DNA of 64,000 nt from NCBI RefSeq assembly GCF_000270305.1, contig NC_015737.1, positions 182,501-246,500 on the forward strand, read 5' to 3'. The DNA comes from Clostridium sp. SY8519 (GTDB taxonomy: Bacteria; Bacillota; Clostridia; Lachnospirales; Lachnospiraceae). Position numbers and translations under genes: made by a program. The notes under the pieces were generated by a model. That model was not told the origin of the DNA and did not search any database. It saw nothing but the letters and a program-made list of their open reading frames with translations. Below are positions 55,401-63,493 of this stretch, piece after piece; position 1 is the stretch's first letter, and each line of letters starts with the position of its first letter.

Positions 55401-56330
55401 TTATTTTCCGTAGATCATCTTGATCAGGTATTCATTCAGGCCGTCTTTGGAAGCCTGTACGCTCTCTGCATCCCATTTCAGGAAGCCTTCGCCTGATTTG
55501 AATCCTTCTTTGCCTTCTTTGATCATCTCGGACAGAAGCGGTGAAGGCTCATGGTTGTCTGCCAGATACTGCAGAACATAGTTGTGAATATTGTAAGTCA
55601 GAGTTGTGCTGACCATATCGGAGTTCTCGATGGGGCCAAGCTGCGGGAGTCTGAGTCCGAAGCTGTATTTTACCGCGTCATCCACGGTCTTCGGATCAGC
55701 GATTCCCTGCTCTACGATGGAAATAGCCTCACGCCAGAGCGCATGCTGCATTCTGTTGGCAACAAAGCCCGGAACGTCCTTCTTGCAGTAGATCGGCTTT
55801 TTGCCTGCTTTGGTCATGATATCCATGACTGCCTGCATCACTTCCTCTGTGGTATCTTTTGTTTTTACCACTTCTACCAGCGGGATCAGGAAGCCGGGGT
55901 TCCAGAAATGGGTGCCGCAGATTCTCTCTTTGTGCTGGCATTTCTCGGAAATCTCTGTCGGGCTCATAACGGAAGTGTTGGTGCAGTAAATGCAGTCCTC
56001 AGAGGTGATGGACTCCAGATCTCTGAACAGATTCTGTTTGGTTTCCATAACTTCCGGTACGCACTCAACTACCAGATCAGCGGCTTTTACACGGTCATGG
56101 TTCAGGTCGGTAACCAGAACCACGCGCTCTACTACGCTGTCCACATCTGCTTCTGTTACTACGCCGTGGGCCACCAGTTCCTTCATGTTCTGGCGAATCA
56201 TGCCGGCGATGTCTTTTTCACGATGGTTCCAGATGGTAACCTGTGCATCCGGAATCGTGCAGAATACCTGAGCAATGGCGCAGCCCATCATGCCGCCGCC
56301 GCAGATCACAAAATTCTTAATCTCTTTCAT
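55401..56330 (-). CDS. 3-hydroxyacyl-CoA dehydrogenase family enzyme (hydroxyacid-type)
   Basis: 309 residues. Rossmann motif FVICGGGMMGCAIAQVF, catalytic His and nearby motif in CGTHFWNPGFLIPLVEVVKT, and GFVANRMQHALWREAISIVE in the C-terminal domain. The HFWNP and NRMQHALWREA patterns resemble L-gulonate/L-carnitine dehydrogenases, which oxidise free beta-hydroxyacids, more than 3-hydroxybutyryl-CoA dehydrogenase. It could make the beta-keto acid that BKACE cleaves; acyl-CoA activity is not excluded. Confidence 0.85.
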   Translation of the reverse strand: MKEIKNFVICGGGMMGCAIAQVFCTIPDAQVTIWNHREKDIAGMIRQNMKELVAHGVVTEADVDSVVERVVLVTDLNHDRVKAADLVVECVPEVMETKQNLFRDLESITSEDCIYCTNTSVMSPTEISEKCQHKERICGTHFWNPGFLIPLVEVVKTKDTTEEVMQAVMDIMTKAGKKPIYCKKDVPGFVANRMQHALWREAISIVEQGIADPKTVDDAVKYSFGLRLPQLGPIENSDMVSTTLTYNIHNYVLQYLADNHEPSPLLSEMIKEGKEGFKSGEGFLKWDAESVQASKDGLNEYLIKMIYGK

Positions 56331-56394
56331 TCTTCGCTTATCTCCAATTCTAATGTTCTTGTTTGCTTACCGCACGGTTGCCGTCAGGCAGATC

Positions 56395-57216
56395 TTAGCA
56401 GGTAAGGTAACCGCCGGAGCAGTCGCATGCAGAACCTGTGATGAAGTTGGAAGCATCAGAAGAAAGGAACATTGCGTATCCGACGAAATCTTCCGGCTCA
56501 GCCAGACGTCCGATCGGCTCACGTTTCATGAAGTTCTTGTATACTTCTGAGTTTTTATCAAACATCCACTCGGTTAACTCAGACCGGAATACGGTCGGGC
56601 AGATGGAGTTTACGTTGATGCCGTATTTTGCGGATAAATCGCAGGCCATGGAAGCGATCATCAGATCAGCGCCGCCCTTGGAAGTGCAGTAGCCTGTGTA
56701 TCCTGCCATACCGCGTTTGGATCTCTGGGAGGTAACAACCACGATCTTGCCGCCCTGGCCGGAAGCAACTTCTTCTGCGCCGTTTAACTGTTTTACCATC
56801 TGCTCTGCTACATATTTCAGAACGATATATACGGATTTGCAGTCAGCGTCCATGATGTACTGCCAGTCAGCAACAGACTGCTCCAGAATATTCTGCGGTT
56901 TGTTGAAGCCGTGAGCAATAGCCAGAATGTTAATCTCGCCGTAAGCATCTACTGCCTTTTTGATGACAGCCTGTACATCTTCTTCTTTTGCCGGATCGCC
57001 GGCAGCGAGGATGCAGTCAATGCCTTCTGCTTTGAACTCGTCAACCAGTGCCTGTAATTTTGCTTCATTACGGCCGGACAGAACTACTTTCGCGCCTGCA
57101 TAGCCATAGCCTTTTGCCAGGACTTTGCCTAAAGCACCTGTAGCGCCTGTAACCAGTGCAACTTTACCTTTTACAGAGAACATGTTGTCGACAAAATCTT
57201 TTTTTAAGTTTACCAT
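56395..57216 (-). CDS. Short-chain dehydrogenase/reductase (SDR)
   Basis: 273 residues. NAD(P) motif [24 protein letters not shown]-equivalent [20 protein letters not shown]; catalytic Tyr-Lys in [20 protein letters not shown] with a preceding Ser in [13 protein letters not shown]. The C-terminus [16 protein letters not shown] replaces the usual DGG with a Cys-rich form. Probably oxidises or epimerises a hydroxyl on the pathway substrate. SD AAGGAGG, own promoter upstream; first gene of the catabolic unit. Confidence 0.88.
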   Translation of the reverse strand: MVNLKKDFVDNMFSVKGKVALVTGATGALGKVLAKGYGYAGAKVVLSGRNEAKLQALVDEFKAEGIDCILAAGDPAKEEDVQAVIKKAVDAYGEINILAIAHGFNKPQNILEQSVADWQYIMDADCKSVYIVLKYVAEQMVKQLNGAEEVASGQGGKIVVVTSQRSKRGMAGYTGYCTSKGGADLMIASMACDLSAKYGINVNSICPTVFRSELTEWMFDKNSEVYKNFMKREPIGRLAEPEDFVGYAMFLSSDASNFITGSACDCSGGYLTC

Positions 57217-57287
57217 TTTGACTATTCCTCCTTAAGAAATAATTGATTAAATTAAGATAAATCCCTTTGTAGATTTTCTCCGTAAAT

Positions 57288-57316
57288 AGTATATGATAAC
57301 GTCAATTTTTATGCAA
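57288..57316 (-). promoter_or_regulatory. Promoter of the SDR-led operon
   Basis: TTGCAT (57311-57316) and TATACT (57288-57293), spacing 17 nt, about 70 nt before the SDR start. Confidence 0.65.
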
Positions 57317-57329
57317 TACATACAATGTT

Positions 57330-57353
57330 GTTACCGAGACACCAAACGGTAAC
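57330..57353 (-). promoter_or_regulatory. Inverted repeat upstream of the SDR promoter
   Basis: GTTACCG (57330-57336) and CGGTAAC (57347-57353) are perfect 7-bp inverted copies around a 10-nt spacer, 13 nt upstream of the -35. Position suits an activator site. Shares GTTACC with the palindrome at 51522-51534. Confidence 0.5.
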
Positions 57354-57369
57354 CCTATTTTTTTGTCAA

Positions 57370-58170
57370 TTAGCTCAAAAGAATCCGGTCATCATCCAGC
57401 TGTCTGCCCACGCCTTCCCGGAACCGTTCCAGCAGATCCTGCACGGTCAGACCTTCTCTCTCTTTCCCCTTCAGGTCCAGCACAATTTCGCCGGCATTCA
57501 TCATCAGGGTCCGGTTGCCCATTGCCAGCGCCGACTCCATATTGTGCGTAATCATCAGGCAGGCCAGATTGTTCTCTTTGACGATGCGTTTTGTTAAATC
57601 CAGCACTTTTTCCGCTGTGGCCGGATCCAGGGCTGCCGTATGCTCATCCAGCAGAAGGATCTTCGGTGTCACCAGCGTAGCCATCAGCAGTGTCAGGGCC
57701 TGACGCTGTCCGCCGGACAGCAGACCCACCGGCTGTTTCATCCGGTCCTCCAGTCCCATATTCAGTTCCGCCAGGCGCTCCCGGAACATCTCTTTCTCTT
57801 TTCTGCCGACTCTGGAAAAATAGGCCCGGCTGGATTTGGCCGTGCGGAGGTAGGAAAGGGCCAGGTTTTCCTCTATGGTCATATGGGGCGCCGTGCCCTT
57901 CATGGGATCCTGAAACATGCGTCCGATCATTTTAGCCCGTTTGTGTTCGGACAGAAAGGTAATGTCCTGTCCGTCCAGCAGCACATATCCGCCGTCCGGA
58001 ATAAAGCTTCCGGAAATGGCATTGAACATGGTGCTTTTTCCGGCGCCGTTGCTGCCCACAATCGTGGCAAATTCTCCGTTGTCCAGCTTCAGGCTGATGT
58101 CCCGCAGTGCCACCTTCTCGTTTACCGTGCCGGCATTAAAGGTTTTTTTGATATGGATCAGTTCTAGCAT
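57370..58170 (-). CDS. ABC transporter ATP-binding protein (TrpX-type system)
   Basis: 266 residues. Walker A TIVGSNGAGKSTMFNAISG, Q-loop MFQDPMKGTAPHMTIEENLA, signature LLSGGQRQALTLLMATL, Walker B ILLLDEHTAALDPATAE and His switch MITHNMESAL. ATG 58170 follows GGAGGGGAAG and overlaps the permease stop by 7 nt. It energises uptake through the permease and binding protein encoded upstream. Confidence 0.94.
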   Translation of the reverse strand: MLELIHIKKTFNAGTVNEKVALRDISLKLDNGEFATIVGSNGAGKSTMFNAISGSFIPDGGYVLLDGQDITFLSEHKRAKMIGRMFQDPMKGTAPHMTIEENLALSYLRTAKSSRAYFSRVGRKEKEMFRERLAELNMGLEDRMKQPVGLLSGGQRQALTLLMATLVTPKILLLDEHTAALDPATAEKVLDLTKRIVKENNLACLMITHNMESALAMGNRTLMMNAGEIVLDLKGKEREGLTVQDLLERFREGVGRQLDDDRILLS

Positions 58171-59105
58171 CTTTCTTCCCCTCCTTCTCTGCGGGCCCGG
58201 ACCGACTGCACTTTTCTCCGGTGCAGCGCCATGGATTTTCTGATTGCAGGGACGGCAATGGCTGCCGCTACAATAATCGCGGAAATCAGTTTCAGGCTTT
58301 CTGCCGGCACATTGAACCGCAGGGCAATGGCGATAATGAACCGGTAAATCACAGATCCGATAATGACCCCTGTAATCCAGCGCACTCTTCCTCTTTTTCC
58401 AAACAGCGTTTCTCCGATAATCAGGCTGGCCAGACCGATGACCACCATGCCGGTGCCCAGGTTGACATCGGCGGATTTCTGGTACTGGGCCAGCATTCCG
58501 CCGGAAAGCGCAGTCATTGCGTTGGCCAGGCACAGACCTACCGTAATGGTCATTTTCGGGTTAATGGAAGAAGCGCGCACCATATCTTCATTATCCCCGG
58601 TTGCCCGGATGGACATGCCGAGCCGGGTTGCCATAAACAGAATCAGCAGAACCGCCACAACCGCCACGATAATAATCACTTCGATAAACTTATACCATTC
58701 CGATAAAAACGGGCTGGCAGCCACCCACTCCTTGGCTGTGCTGAAAATCGTAGGGGAATGGAACAGGCTGATGTTGGTCGTAAAGCCCATGGCCATAATA
58801 TTGATTGTATACAGGCCTGTATTGGTGATAATTCCTGCCAGAATCGAAGGCACACCCAGCCTGGTCTGCAGAAAAGCCGTCACGAAGCCGGCGGCAAGCC
58901 CGGACACAATCGCCGCCAGGAGCGCAAGAAACGGATGGCCTGCCAGACACACCGTCGCGCTGACCGCGCAGCCCAGCGTAAAGCAGCCGTCTGTGGTCAG
59001 ATCGGCAATATTCAGAATACTGAAACTCAGAAACAGCGCCAGGGCAACCAGGGAATAAATCAGTCCCACTTCCAGGGCGCCCTGCACAATCGCTACAGTG
59101 ATCAT
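58164..59105 (-). CDS. ABC transporter permease (branched-chain amino acid/TrpY-type)
   Basis: 313 residues with about nine hydrophobic segments, of the LivH/TrpY-like permease class (MITVAIVQGALEVGLIYSLV; SILNIADLTTDGCFTLGCAV; GMSIRATGDNEDMVRASSIN, the EAA-type cytoplasmic loop). It ends with a basic tail. SD AGAGGA. Separated from its binding-protein gene by a strong terminator, which should lower its expression relative to that gene. Confidence 0.92.
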   Translation of the reverse strand: MITVAIVQGALEVGLIYSLVALALFLSFSILNIADLTTDGCFTLGCAVSATVCLAGHPFLALLAAIVSGLAAGFVTAFLQTRLGVPSILAGIITNTGLYTINIMAMGFTTNISLFHSPTIFSTAKEWVAASPFLSEWYKFIEVIIIVAVVAVLLILFMATRLGMSIRATGDNEDMVRASSINPKMTITVGLCLANAMTALSGGMLAQYQKSADVNLGTGMVVIGLASLIIGETLFGKRGRVRWITGVIIGSVIYRFIIAIALRFNVPAESLKLISAIIVAAAIAVPAIRKSMALHRRKVQSVRARREGGEERC

Positions 59106-59278
59106 TATTTTTTCCTCTCAATCTCTTTCATGGTTTTTTGATGATACTACAAAAGGATAACTCGCATTTCTTTCTCAGGCAAGTGCGTTTCTGAAATCCG
59201 GAGTGATTATTTCCCCGCCGGAACCTTCCTGCCGGGACATTTTCCTCCTGGAATTTTTCTCCGGGAAATCCGCAAACC

Positions 59279-59345
59279 AAAAAAATCCCGGAAACTTCCG
59301 CTCTGTCCGGTCTGATGCAGACCGGGCGGAGCGAAAGTTTCCGGG
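59279..59345 (-). terminator. Long hairpin terminator between binding protein and permease
   Basis: CCCGGAAACTT (59287-59297) pairs perfectly with AAGTTTCCGGG (59335-59345); inner arms CGCTC/GAGCG and CCGGTCT/AGACCGG continue the stem around GATGC. Seven T follow on the minus strand. Partial termination here would give more binding protein than permease. The 59106-59403 gap holds nothing else. Confidence 0.88.
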
Positions 59346-59403
59346 AGAACGGATTCCCATCAAATGCAGGCAGTCCGCCGAAACCGTTCCGGCAGTTTTC
59401 CTG

Positions 59404-60450
59404 TTATTCTTTCGATGTTTTTACTGTCACTACCTTTTTCCCTTTGATGGATTTGAATACCGAATAATCCAGTCCCAGGGCCTTAGCCGTATCCGTGTTT
59501 ACCGTGATGATATTTCCATCCATTACAGATACCGGAAGCTCCGCCGGATCCTGGCCTTTCAGCACTTTGACCGCCATGTCAGCAGTTTTGGTGCCCAGTT
59601 CCGTGTAATCCACGCCGCAGGTCGCGTAGGCGCCGTTCCGTACAAAGGAATCCGCGCCGGCGTAATGGGGCACTTTGTGTTTGATAAACTTGTCGGCAAT
59701 GGCCAGTTCCGCCTGTGCCACGGTATTGTCTGTCGGTGTGAATACCGCGTCCACTTTGTCCACCATGCTGTCCACAGCCGCAGACACCTCGTCACTGGTG
59801 GTACCTGTCTTTTCGATATACTTCACGCCTTTTTTATCCAGGTACTTCTTGGCCTCCTTAATCGGCACTTCACTGGAGTCTTCGGACTTATTGTACAGCA
59901 GGCCGATGGTCTTCGCTTTCGGATTCTGTTCAAAAATCATGTCCAGAAGCTGAGAAGCGTCCAGATAATCGCTGGTTCCGGTCACATTGCCGCCCGGTTT
60001 TTTCAGGGACTGTACCAGTCCTGCGCCCACCGGATCGGAAATGGCCGCAAACACAATGGGTGTTTTGCTGTCTTCCGCGGCATTCTGCATGCACTGGGCA
60101 GCCAGTGTGGCAATCGGAATGATGCAGTCGTAGCCGTCACTTACCACATCGGAACCGATGGTGTTCAGTGTGGATGTGTCATTCTGGCCGTTGAATTCGG
60201 TATATTTTATGGTAATCCCCTCTGCCTTGGACTTGGCATCCAGCTCCGATTCCACCGCTTTGCGGATCTGATCCAGTGACGCGTGATCCATCGTCTGCAC
60301 AATGGCTACTTTGTAGGTTTTTCCTGATGTTTCCGCCGCAGCGCTTCCGTCGGACGCAGCCGATTTCTTTGATGATGCTCCGCCGCAGCCCGCCAGCAGA
60401 ACTGCTGCCATGGCGCCCGCCAGTCCCAGCGCAATGATTCGTTTCTTCAT
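59404..60450 (-). CDS. ABC transporter substrate-binding lipoprotein (TrpX-type)
   Basis: 348 residues. Lipoprotein signal peptide with lipobox LLAGCGG, then a Ser/Ala-rich linker and an ABC_sub_bind domain (YKVAIVQTMDHASLDQIRKA; IVFAAISDPVGAGLVQSLKK; GNVTGTSDYLDASQLLDMIF; GVDYTELGTKTADMAVKVLK). Some relatives bind tryptophan or other aromatic compounds; the ligand here is unknown. SD CAGGAGG. It sits between the BKACE module and the COG0523 GTPase genes and could import the module's substrate. Confidence 0.92.
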   Translation of the reverse strand: MKKRIIALGLAGAMAAVLLAGCGGASSKKSAASDGSAAAETSGKTYKVAIVQTMDHASLDQIRKAVESELDAKSKAEGITIKYTEFNGQNDTSTLNTIGSDVVSDGYDCIIPIATLAAQCMQNAAEDSKTPIVFAAISDPVGAGLVQSLKKPGGNVTGTSDYLDASQLLDMIFEQNPKAKTIGLLYNKSEDSSEVPIKEAKKYLDKKGVKYIEKTGTTSDEVSAAVDSMVDKVDAVFTPTDNTVAQAELAIADKFIKHKVPHYAGADSFVRNGAYATCGVDYTELGTKTADMAVKVLKGQDPAELPVSVMDGNIITVNTDTAKALGLDYSVFKSIKGKKVVTVKTSKE

Positions 60451-60469
60451 TTTCCTTCCTCCTGAACTG

Positions 60470-61414
60470 TTAGTTAAAATAGCATACTGCTTCCTCCGGT
60501 TCCTTCGCCGGAATCACTTCCTCGGCGTAAAGCACCGGTCCTTTTCCCCTGTATTCCTTGGCAAACTCATGATGGATCTCCGCCGTCAGGTAGACCCATG
60601 ATTTGTGCGGAATGGAAGAGGCGTCTTTATATTTTACCTTAAATCCGATAAACTGTATATCCTCCACACAGCAGGTCATGGCAAAACGGCCGCCCACAAA
60701 CAGCGGCTTTTTCCCGAATTTTTCCTCCGGTCGGTAGACCAGGGCAAGGAAACGCACTTTCTTTCCTTCGTATTTCTTCGGATTATCCTGAATATCCAGA
60801 TAAAATATGCCGTAATCCATATCCGTGATCTCAATCAGGTCCTGATTCAGATCATAGGGCAGCTCCTCCATCTCACTGTCGTCGATGGTGCCGTCTTCCC
60901 GTTCATATACGATCTGGGCCTTCCGATTGCGGGCCTTGACGGTGCGTCTGAATTTTGCCTTGGGCGTCGCATCGGTACACCGATTAAAAATGACCACATC
61001 CGCGCTGAAGAGCTGTTCCATCATCATGGTACGCATATTGTTCAGCATTACTTCAAACGTGGACGCGTCCACAGTGGCCAGCTGCTGAATGATCTCCCAG
61101 CCTTTCGGCAGTTCCATCTCGAGAATCCGGGCCGCTTCCCAGGTGCCGTTGTATTCAATAAACACGGCATCCGGCTGATACATCTGATCCAGCTTTTTCA
61201 GTGTCTCTGTGTTAAACTCCTCCGGAGATTCCAGAAGCACCACCGCCGCATTCACATTTTTGAACTTTTCTTCGTCATATTCCACTTCACCGTCTTCGCA
61301 GGCGATCACCAGACTGTTGCCTTCCGCAAAATCGGCATCTACCACCGTTTCCGTAATCAGCGTCGTCTTGCCGCTGTCCATGAAGCCGGTAAACAGATAG
61401 ACTGCTGCTTCCAT
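60470..61414 (-). CDS. CobW-like GTPase fused to a DUF1980-like C-terminal domain
   Basis: 314 residues. N-terminal P-loop YLFTGFMDSGKTTLITETVV with FIEYNGTWEAARILEMELP, a COG0523-type GTPase lacking the CxCC metal motif. From about residue 215, GKKVRFLALVYRPEEKFGKK, FAMTCCVEDIQFIGFKVKY and KSWVYLTAEIHHEF resemble the YcgQ/TIGR03943 (DUF1980) domain, linked in Bacillus to zinc homeostasis. The fusion supports a metal-handling role. SD AGAGAGG. Downstream of a second COG0523 gene. Confidence 0.78.
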   Translation of the reverse strand: MEAAVYLFTGFMDSGKTTLITETVVDADFAEGNSLVIACEDGEVEYDEEKFKNVNAAVVLLESPEEFNTETLKKLDQMYQPDAVFIEYNGTWEAARILEMELPKGWEIIQQLATVDASTFEVMLNNMRTMMMEQLFSADVVIFNRCTDATPKAKFRRTVKARNRKAQIVYEREDGTIDDSEMEELPYDLNQDLIEITDMDYGIFYLDIQDNPKKYEGKKVRFLALVYRPEEKFGKKPLFVGGRFAMTCCVEDIQFIGFKVKYKDASSIPHKSWVYLTAEIHHEFAKEYRGKGPVLYAEEVIPAKEPEEAVCYFN

Positions 61415-61447
61415 GTCAGTTCCTCTCTGTCCATTCGTCCAAACGAC

Positions 61448-62530
61448 CTATGCCAGTTCGAACAATTCTTCCAGTTTCTGCTCCTCCAGATCCGTGCCGA
61501 TCACTACCAGGCGTCCGGTATATTCCGGGGCGCCCTCCCGGATCTCATAATCTCCGGATACCATGTCAAAATACAGCCAGGTACCGTCTTCTGCCGGCAC
61601 CATGCCCTTGGAACGAAGTACGGTGCCGTAGTCTTCGGTGTCTACAAAGGCTTTCAGGATCTTTTCTATTTTCTCTTTTGTATATTTGTGCGGCGTCTCT
61701 CTGCCCCAGCTGGTGAAAATCTCATCCGCATGATGGTGATGATGGTCATGATCATGATGATGTTCGTGCTCATGCTCGTGATCGTGGTCATGATCATGAT
61801 GATGTTCATGCTCGTGCTCATGCTCGTGGTCATGATCATGATGATGTTCATGCTCGTGCTCATGCTCGTGATGATGCTCTTCCTCCCCGGCATGGGCTTT
61901 CTTAAACTCTTCCAGCATCGTCTCCATCAGGGTCTCCTGGCCTTCCACTGCGCTGAGGATCTGATTGCCGGTAAGGTCATCCCAGGGTGTGGTGATCACC
62001 GCTGCCTTGCTGTTCAGGCTGCGGATCTGCTTGACGCAGGCATCCAGGGCCTCATCCGTCAGATCCTGGGTACGGCTCAGAATCACCGTAGTTGCATTGG
62101 CAATCTGATCATTGAAAAATTCGCCGAAGGCGCGCATCTGCTTGACTGCCTTTTTCGCATTGACAACCGCCACGAGACCGTTTAATTTCACTCCGTGGCT
62201 GCCTTCCAGCGGTGTCACCGACTTCATAACATCGGACAGTTTGCCGACACCAGAGGGCTCAATGATAATCCGGTCCGGATGATAGCCGCTGATGACTTCG
62301 TTCAGGCTTCTGGAGAAGTCTCCCACCAGCGTACAGCAGATGCATCCGGAGTTCAGTTCCCGGATTTCCACGCCGGACTCTTTTAAGAATCCGCCGTCAA
62401 TGCCTACCTCACCGTATTCATTTTCAATCAGTACCACCTGCTCGTCCGCCAGGGACTCTTTTAACAGTTTCTGGATCAGGGTCGTCTTGCCTGCTCCCAG
62501 AAAACCGGAAATAATATCTACTTTTATCAT
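61448..62530 (-). CDS. COG0523 (CobW/ZNG-type) GTPase with long His-rich linker
   Basis: 360 residues. Walker A IISGFLGAGKTTLIQKLL, metal motif CICC in LNSGCICCTLVGDFSRSL, EPSGVGKLSDVMKSV and VILSRTQDLTDEALDACV. A linker of about 50 residues is almost entirely His, Glu and Asp and should bind zinc, nickel or cobalt. A C-terminal CobW_C-like domain follows (GTVLRSKGMVPAEDGTWLYF). Such proteins deliver metal to a client enzyme; clients here could be the zinc enzymes of the BKACE module (inference). The promoter at 62585 is strong. Confidence 0.9.
   Translation of the reverse strand: MIKVDIISGFLGAGKTTLIQKLLKESLADEQVVLIENEYGEVGIDGGFLKESGVEIRELNSGCICCTLVGDFSRSLNEVISGYHPDRIIIEPSGVGKLSDVMKSVTPLEGSHGVKLNGLVAVVNAKKAVKQMRAFGEFFNDQIANATTVILSRTQDLTDEALDACVKQIRSLNSKAAVITTPWDDLTGNQILSAVEGQETLMETMLEEFKKAHAGEEEHHHEHEHEHEHHHDHDHEHEHEHEHHHDHDHDHEHEHEHHHDHDHHHHHADEIFTSWGRETPHKYTKEKIEKILKAFVDTEDYGTVLRSKGMVPAEDGTWLYFDMVSGDYEIREGAPEYTGRLVVIGTDLEEQKLEELFELA
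61730..61878 (-). repeat. Short tandem repeats encoding the His-rich linker
   Basis: Repeated CATGATCATGATGATG, GTTCATGCTCGTGCTCATG blocks (plus strand) recur about every 45 nt, three near-identical copies. In frame throughout, so copy number could change the number of metal-binding residues. Confidence 0.8.
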
Positions 62531-62555
62531 ACGATTTATTCACTCCTTTTTCTTC

Positions 62556-62575
62556 TGCGGCATACACCTGCCGCA
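62556..62575 (-). other. Leader hairpin of the COG0523 operon
   Basis: TGCGGCA and TGCCGCA (7-bp perfect stem, 6-nt loop) lie between the promoter and the ribosome binding site. No T tract follows. Confidence 0.45.
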
Positions 62576-62584
62576 ATATTAGAA

Positions 62585-62613
62585 ATCATAGTCTGATTAG
62601 GGGTAATTGTCAA
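62585..62613 (-). promoter_or_regulatory. Promoter of the COG0523 GTPase operon, with operator-like repeat
   Basis: TTGACA (62608-62613) and TATGAT (62585-62590), spacing 17 nt. AATCA-TAGTC-TGATT (62584-62598) is an inverted repeat over the -10, well placed for a repressor. It is not a clear match to the Bacillus Zur box. Confidence 0.75.
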
Positions 62614-62624
62614 GCCGCACGCCC

Positions 62625-62653
62625 TTGTCCCTTCCGCAAAACCGTGCTACCAT
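62625..62653 (+). promoter_or_regulatory. Promoter of the LUD-domain gene
   Basis: TTGTCC (62625-62630) and TACCAT (62648-62653), spacing 17 nt, divergent from the COG0523 promoter. Confidence 0.45.
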
Positions 62654-62693
62654 ACTTCTTGGAAACACGATCCATGGAAAACCATCTGACACC

Positions 62694-62733
62694 TCTGACA
62701 TCTATACAGCAGATCTGTCATCTTTACAGCAGA
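62694..62733 (+). repeat. Tandem 20-bp direct repeat in the LUD-gene leader
   Basis: Two head-to-tail 20-bp copies, each TCTG-A/T-CATCT-A/T-TACAGCAGA, with 18/20 identity, end 16 nt before the start codon and just before the SD. Could be paired regulator sites in the leader or a replication-slippage duplication. Confidence 0.75.
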
Positions 62734-62749
62734 AAGGAAGGGATCCGAT

Positions 62750-63388
62750 ATGTCAGCAAAGTCTGATTTTTACCGCCGGCAGGCGGAAACCATTATCAAG
62801 CATATGGAAAAGCGAAACATCAGGGGCATGTATGCGGAAAATGCCGCCGAAGCCCGCGCCAAAGCCCTGGCTCTCATTCAGCCGGATACCACGGTGGCTT
62901 TCGGAGGATCCATGACACTGGAGGAAATCGGTCTTCTGGACACGCTGCGTGAACGCAGCGATATCCGTCTGCTGGACCGCTATGCCTGTCATACCCAGGA
63001 AGAACGGGAGCAGCTGTTCCGGGAGTCCTATTTCAGCGACTATTATCTCATGAGTTCCAACGCCATTACCCTGGACGGCCAGCTCATCAATATTGACGGC
63101 ACCGGCAACCGGGTCTCCGCCCTCATCTACGGTCCGAAACAGGTGATTATCGTAGCCGGCATGAACAAAGTGGTTACGTCGCTGGAGGAAGGCATCGCCC
63201 GGATCCGCAATATTTCCTCGCCGCCCAACTGTGTCCGCCTGGAACGGAAGACCCCCTGCGCGGTAACAGGTACCTGCGGCGACTGCTACGGTGAAGACTG
63301 TATCTGCAACCAGATCGTCCGCACCAGAAGAAGCGCGGTGAAAAACCGCATCCAGGTCATCCTCATCGGTGAGCCTCTGGGCTACTGA
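62750..63388 (+). CDS. LUD-domain protein (LutC/DUF162-like lactate utilisation family)
   Basis: 212 residues, SD AAGGAAGGG. LUD fold marks: TVAFGGSMTLEEIGLLDTL, the SNAITLDGQLINIDGTGNRV segment, and VIIVAGMNKVVTSLEEGIAR. It ends with a Cys-rich cluster (TPCAVTGTCGDCYGEDCICN) that could hold a metal or Fe-S centre. Full LutABC is not present; stand-alone members are common in Clostridia and their function is unsettled. One of the few plus-strand genes, sharing an intergenic region with the COG0523 operon. Confidence 0.87.
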   Translation: MSAKSDFYRRQAETIIKHMEKRNIRGMYAENAAEARAKALALIQPDTTVAFGGSMTLEEIGLLDTLRERSDIRLLDRYACHTQEEREQLFRESYFSDYYLMSSNAITLDGQLINIDGTGNRVSALIYGPKQVIIVAGMNKVVTSLEEGIARIRNISSPPNCVRLERKTPCAVTGTCGDCYGEDCICNQIVRTRRSAVKNRIQVILIGEPLGY

Positions 63389-63433
63389 TGTTCCGGCATA
63401 CCCGAAAACCAGCCGGTATGCCCCTGATTTCTG

Positions 63434-63471
63434 AAAAAAATCCGCCGGACAGCATGTCCGACGGATTTTTT
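63434..63471. terminator. Bidirectional terminator between the LUD gene and argS
   Basis: TCCGCCGGAC (63441-63450) pairs with GTCCGACGGA (63456-63465) with one mismatch. Runs of T follow on the plus strand and of seven T on the minus strand, serving both convergent genes. Confidence 0.87.
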
Positions 63472-63493
63472 CTTTCTGTCACGCAGGCGGAGG

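Noticed and set aside
59175-59363. 62-codon minus-strand frame after the binding-protein gene
   Set aside because: It is the translated terminator stem; no SD.
61730-61878. Regular short repeats that might suggest a CRISPR array
   Set aside because: The repeats are in-frame His/Asp/Glu codons inside a GTPase gene, without unique spacers of constant size and without cas genes nearby.
60605-62185. 526-codon plus-strand frame across both GTPase genes
   Set aside because: Its Met/Val-rich repeat is the reverse of the His codons, and it spans two real genes.
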